Source: Acidovorax sp.
GTDB taxonomy: Bacteria; Pseudomonadota; Gammaproteobacteria; Burkholderiales; Burkholderiaceae_C
Reading direction: 5' to 3'
DNA: 9,053 nt
Assembly: GCA_011620245.1 (NCBI GenBank)
Contig: WOZN01000246.1
Location: 1 to 9,053, forward strand
The first letter of the stretch is position 1; the number at the start of each line of letters is the position of its first letter. Shown one piece after another: positions 7,083 through 9,053 of the stretch. The translations under genes were made by a program, and so were the position numbers. Below the pieces are notes generated by a model that saw nothing but the letters and a program-made list of their open reading frames with translations, made no database searches and was not told the origin of the DNA.

Positions 7083-7164
7083 GACTTAGAACGTGTTCAC
7101 GGTCTTACGCAAAACAGGCCCAGGCAAGCCGCCTGCCACGAAGGCATGTACCGTTGTGGCATCG

Positions 7165-7425
7165 TCATTTGCGCAAGTCCTGACCATCAAAGGCGCCGGG
7201 CACGTGCAGGCCATCGCCTTCCGTGAAGAAACGGCAGTTCTCGCACCGGGGTGTGCGTACCGCACAGACCGGGCGGCAATAGAGGCCGGTGGAAGTGACA
7301 CCGGTGAAAAACCGCCCGTTAAAGCGCGCATTCCGGGCCTGCAGGATGCGGTAACGGCCGTCGTCGGCCGCAATACCGGTCGCGCTGCAGGCGGGCGTGG
7401 CAAGGGGCAGGGCGGGCGAGGTCAT
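7165..7425 (-). pseudogene. Truncated Ada/AlkA N-terminal zinc-domain gene
   Basis: The 86-codon reading frame begins like the Ada metal-binding domain: DDGRYRILQARNARFNGRFF (residues 21-40), then GVTSTGLYCRPVCAVRTP with C50 and C54, matching the first two zinc ligands (C38 and C42 of E. coli Ada), then CENCRFF. After F67 the similarity ends. The expected second Cys-x-x-Cys pair is missing and the frame stops 19 codons later. The AraC-type helix-turn-helix and any alkyltransferase or AlkA glycosylase domain are absent. I infer a gene deleted after about base 7225. Its position just upstream of ogt in the same direction fits an ancestral alkylation-repair pair. The start could also be the ATG at 7434. 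No clear ribosome site is seen. An intact tiny zinc-domain protein is possible but unlikely without all four ligands. Confidence 0.7.
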
Positions 7426-7503
7426 GGTCGGCATGATAGGCCGCGGTGCCGCGAGGCTGGCCATTTTCGGACCTGTGCCCACGGGCTGGGGCAAGGGCGC
7501 CCC

Positions 7504-7509
7504 TACAAT
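7504..7509 (+). promoter_or_regulatory. Candidate -10 box for the phosphomannomutase/phosphoglucomutase gene
   Basis: TACAAT differs from the TATAAT consensus at one base and sits 41 bases before the GTG start at 7551, which would give a short untranslated leader. No good -35 hexamer is seen at normal spacing (around 7480-7487), so the promoter may depend on an activator or be weak. Confidence 0.45.
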
Positions 7510-7550
7510 GCAGCGGACGTTTGACCCCCTTCGCAGCGAAAGACCCTTCC

Positions 7551-8939
7551 GTGCAAACCACCCCCGCCATCTTCAAGGCCTACGACATCCGCGGCATCGT
7601 GCCGTCCACCCTGAACGAAGAAGTGGCCCTGGGCCTGGGCCGCGCCTTTGGCACGGCGGCCCGCGCCGAAGGCCAGACCACCGTGGCGGTGGGGCGCGAT
7701 GGCCGGCTGTCCGGCCCCGCCATCAGCGGCGCATTGGTGCAGGGCCTGATCGAAGCGGGCATTGAAGTGATCGACGTGGGCCCGGTCACCACGCCCATGC
7801 TGTATTTTGCGGCCAGCACCCTGTGCGCCAGCGGCATCCAGGTCACGGGCAGCCACAACCCCCGCGATTACAACGGCTTCAAGATGGTGCTCAATGGCCG
7901 CGCCATCTACGGCGATGAAATCCAGGCCTTGCGCCGCACCATGGAAGACGAGAACTGGCAACTGCTGCCCGGCGGCAGCGTGCGTTCGGTGGATGTGCTG
8001 CCGGCCTATGCGCAGCGCATCCATAGCGACGTGAAGCTGGCCCGCCCCATGAAGATCGTGGTCGATTGCGGCAATGGCATTGCGGGCGCATCGGCCCCGG
8101 CCATCTTCCGCGCGCTGGGTTGCGAGGTGATCGAGCTGTTTTCCGAGGTGGATGGCAACTTTCCCAACCACCATCCCGACCCCAGCAAGCCTGAGAACCT
8201 GCGCGACCTGATCGCCACCCTGCAGGCCAGCGATGCCGAGCTGGGCCTGGCCTTTGACGGCGATGGCGACCGGCTGGGCATCGTCACGCGCGACGGCACC
8301 AACATCTTCCCCGACCGCCAGATGATGCTGTTTGCGCAGGATGTGCTCAGCCGCGTGCCGGGCGCGCCTATCTTGTTCGACGTGAAATGCACCCAGCGCC
8401 TGGCGCCGGTCATTGCAGCGGCGGGCGGGCAGCCGGTGATGTTCAAGACCGGCCATTCGCTCATCAAGGCGCGCATGAAAGAGCTCAACTCGCCCCTGGG
8501 TGGCGAGATGAGTGGCCATATCTTCTTCAAGGAGCGCTGGTTCGGCTTTGACGACGGCACCTATGCCGGTTGCCGCCTGCTTGAAATCCTCTCGCGCAGC
8601 GCCGATCCGGGCGCCGTGCTCAACGGTCTGCCCACCAGTTTCAGCACGCCCGAACTCAACGTCACCTGTGCCGAGGGCGAACCGCACCGCTTGACCCACG
8701 AACTGCAGGCCCTGGCGGCGAGCACATTTGCGGCCCCGGCGCAGATCAACACCATCGACGGCCTGCGGGTGGACTGGCCCGACGGCTTTGGCCTGATCCG
8801 CGCCAGCAACACCACGCCCGTGCTGGTGCTGCGCTTTGAAGGCCACACGCCCGAGGCGCTGGCCCGCATCGAAGCGGCCATGCTTGCCCTGCTGCACCGC
8901 GTCAAGCCCGATGCCCAGGTGGGCAGCGCGGCCCACTGA
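7551..8939 (+). CDS. algC: Phosphomannomutase/phosphoglucomutase
   Basis: This cytoplasmic enzyme interconverts mannose-6-P/mannose-1-P and glucose-6-P/glucose-1-P, supplying sugar nucleotides for LPS and exopolysaccharide. Motifs of the alpha-D-phosphohexomutase family appear in order: FKAYDIRG (8-15), catalytic phosphoserine loop TGSHNP with S101, metal-binding FDGDGDR (235-241), sugar-specificity loop GEMSGH (318-323), and phosphate-binding RASNTTP (417-423). From the GTG at 7551 the protein has 462 residues, close to Pseudomonas AlgC; longer in-frame starts add 35 residues with no family resemblance, and no ATG is well placed. The ribosome site is weak (GAAAGA about 9 bases upstream). waaA follows after 20 bases, probably in one transcript. 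The symbol algC is by family resemblance; manB is an equally used name. Preference between mannose and glucose substrates cannot be judged here. Confidence 0.92.
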   Translation: MQTTPAIFKAYDIRGIVPSTLNEEVALGLGRAFGTAARAEGQTTVAVGRDGRLSGPAISGALVQGLIEAGIEVIDVGPVTTPMLYFAASTLCASGIQVTGSHNPRDYNGFKMVLNGRAIYGDEIQALRRTMEDENWQLLPGGSVRSVDVLPAYAQRIHSDVKLARPMKIVVDCGNGIAGASAPAIFRALGCEVIELFSEVDGNFPNHHPDPSKPENLRDLIATLQASDAELGLAFDGDGDRLGIVTRDGTNIFPDRQMMLFAQDVLSRVPGAPILFDVKCTQRLAPVIAAAGGQPVMFKTGHSLIKARMKELNSPLGGEMSGHIFFKERWFGFDDGTYAGCRLLEILSRSADPGAVLNGLPTSFSTPELNVTCAEGEPHRLTHELQALAASTFAAPAQINTIDGLRVDWPDGFGLIRASNTTPVLVLRFEGHTPEALARIEAAMLALLHRVKPDAQVGSAAH

Positions 8940-8959
8940 CCACTGTTTTTCCGCCGCCC

Positions 8960-9053
8960 ATGGCAGATGCCGCACTCTGGCTGTATTCGGCCCTGACCTG
9001 GGCCGCCCAGCCGCTGCTGCTGCGCAAGCTGCGCCGCCGCGCCGTGGCCGAGC
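8960..9053 (+). CDS. waaA: Probable 3-deoxy-D-manno-octulosonic acid (Kdo) transferase, N-terminal part
   Basis: The window cuts this gene after 31 codons. The visible start reads MADAALWLYSALTWAAQPLL, then a basic stretch LRKLRRRAVAE. A short hydrophobic N-terminal anchor followed by Arg-rich residues is how WaaA/KdtA proteins of this bacterial group begin; the family's PGY...ERFG motif would follow just past the window. WaaA adds Kdo to lipid A at the inner face of the cytoplasmic membrane. The start lies 20 bases after the phosphomannomutase stop, with no strong ribosome site. The call rests on resemblance of a short fragment and its LPS-related neighbour. Confidence 0.65.
   Translation, partial: MADAALWLYSALTWAAQPLLLRKLRRRAVAE

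Noticed and set aside
7093..7524. Plus-strand frame of 143 codons opposite the ada/alkA remnant
   Set aside because: It has no recognisable domain and lies opposite a frame with a clear Ada zinc-domain signature.
7446..7550. 35-residue N-terminal extension of the phosphohexomutase
   Set aside because: The extension is unlike the family, would overlap the TACAAT box, and start at GTG 7551 gives the standard length of 462 residues.
7503..8975. A 490-codon minus-strand frame opposite the phosphohexomutase
   Set aside because: All catalytic motifs of the mutase are on the plus strand; the opposite frame is a codon-bias shadow.

Overview
The window is GC-rich DNA from a Gram-negative bacterium, most likely a betaproteobacterium of the Comamonadaceae (Acidovorax and relatives). 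The pointers are the strong G/C bias at third codon positions, the protein sequences, the link between a phosphomannomutase/phosphoglucomutase gene and what looks like waaA, and short interspersed repeats of a type I associate from memory with that family. No database search was possible, so the taxonomic call is an inference.

Layout from left to right. Positions 1-26 hold the probable last codons of an upstream + strand gene. Positions 27-218 are a leader containing one copy of an AGCGCTT-type palindromic repeat. Positions 219-2198 (+) are prpE, a propionyl-CoA synthetase that carries an extra in-frame GC-rich palindromic segment of about 24-28 codons just before its acyl-pocket region. Positions 2199-2276 lie between two converging genes and hold a second copy of the AGCGCTT repeat, built like a bidirectional terminator. 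Reading leftwards from 7054 to 2277 is a compact three-gene unit: ogt (O6-alkylguanine-DNA alkyltransferase), an EamA/DMT transporter, and a 1100-residue soluble c-di-GMP protein with five PAS domains, a GGDEF domain and an EAL domain. ogt and the transporter overlap by 4 bases, and the transporter and c-di-GMP gene are 9 bases apart. Upstream of ogt (7165-7425, -) is a truncated Ada/AlkA N-terminal zinc-domain gene. Positions 7551-8939 (+) are the phosphomannomutase/phosphoglucomutase gene, followed 20 bases later by the first 31 codons of a probable waaA (Kdo transferase) that runs off the window.

Functionally, prpE feeds propionate into central metabolism. The leftward unit joins alkylation-damage repair, small-molecule export and c-di-GMP turnover. 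The rightmost pair belongs to surface polysaccharide and LPS biosynthesis. I see no CRISPR array, transposase, phage gene, tRNA or rRNA. The most noteworthy observations are the repeat translated inside prpE, the repeat pair flanking prpE (one copy apparently used as a terminator), the alternating A-B-A-B-A PAS array, and the decayed ada/alkA gene next to an intact ogt.
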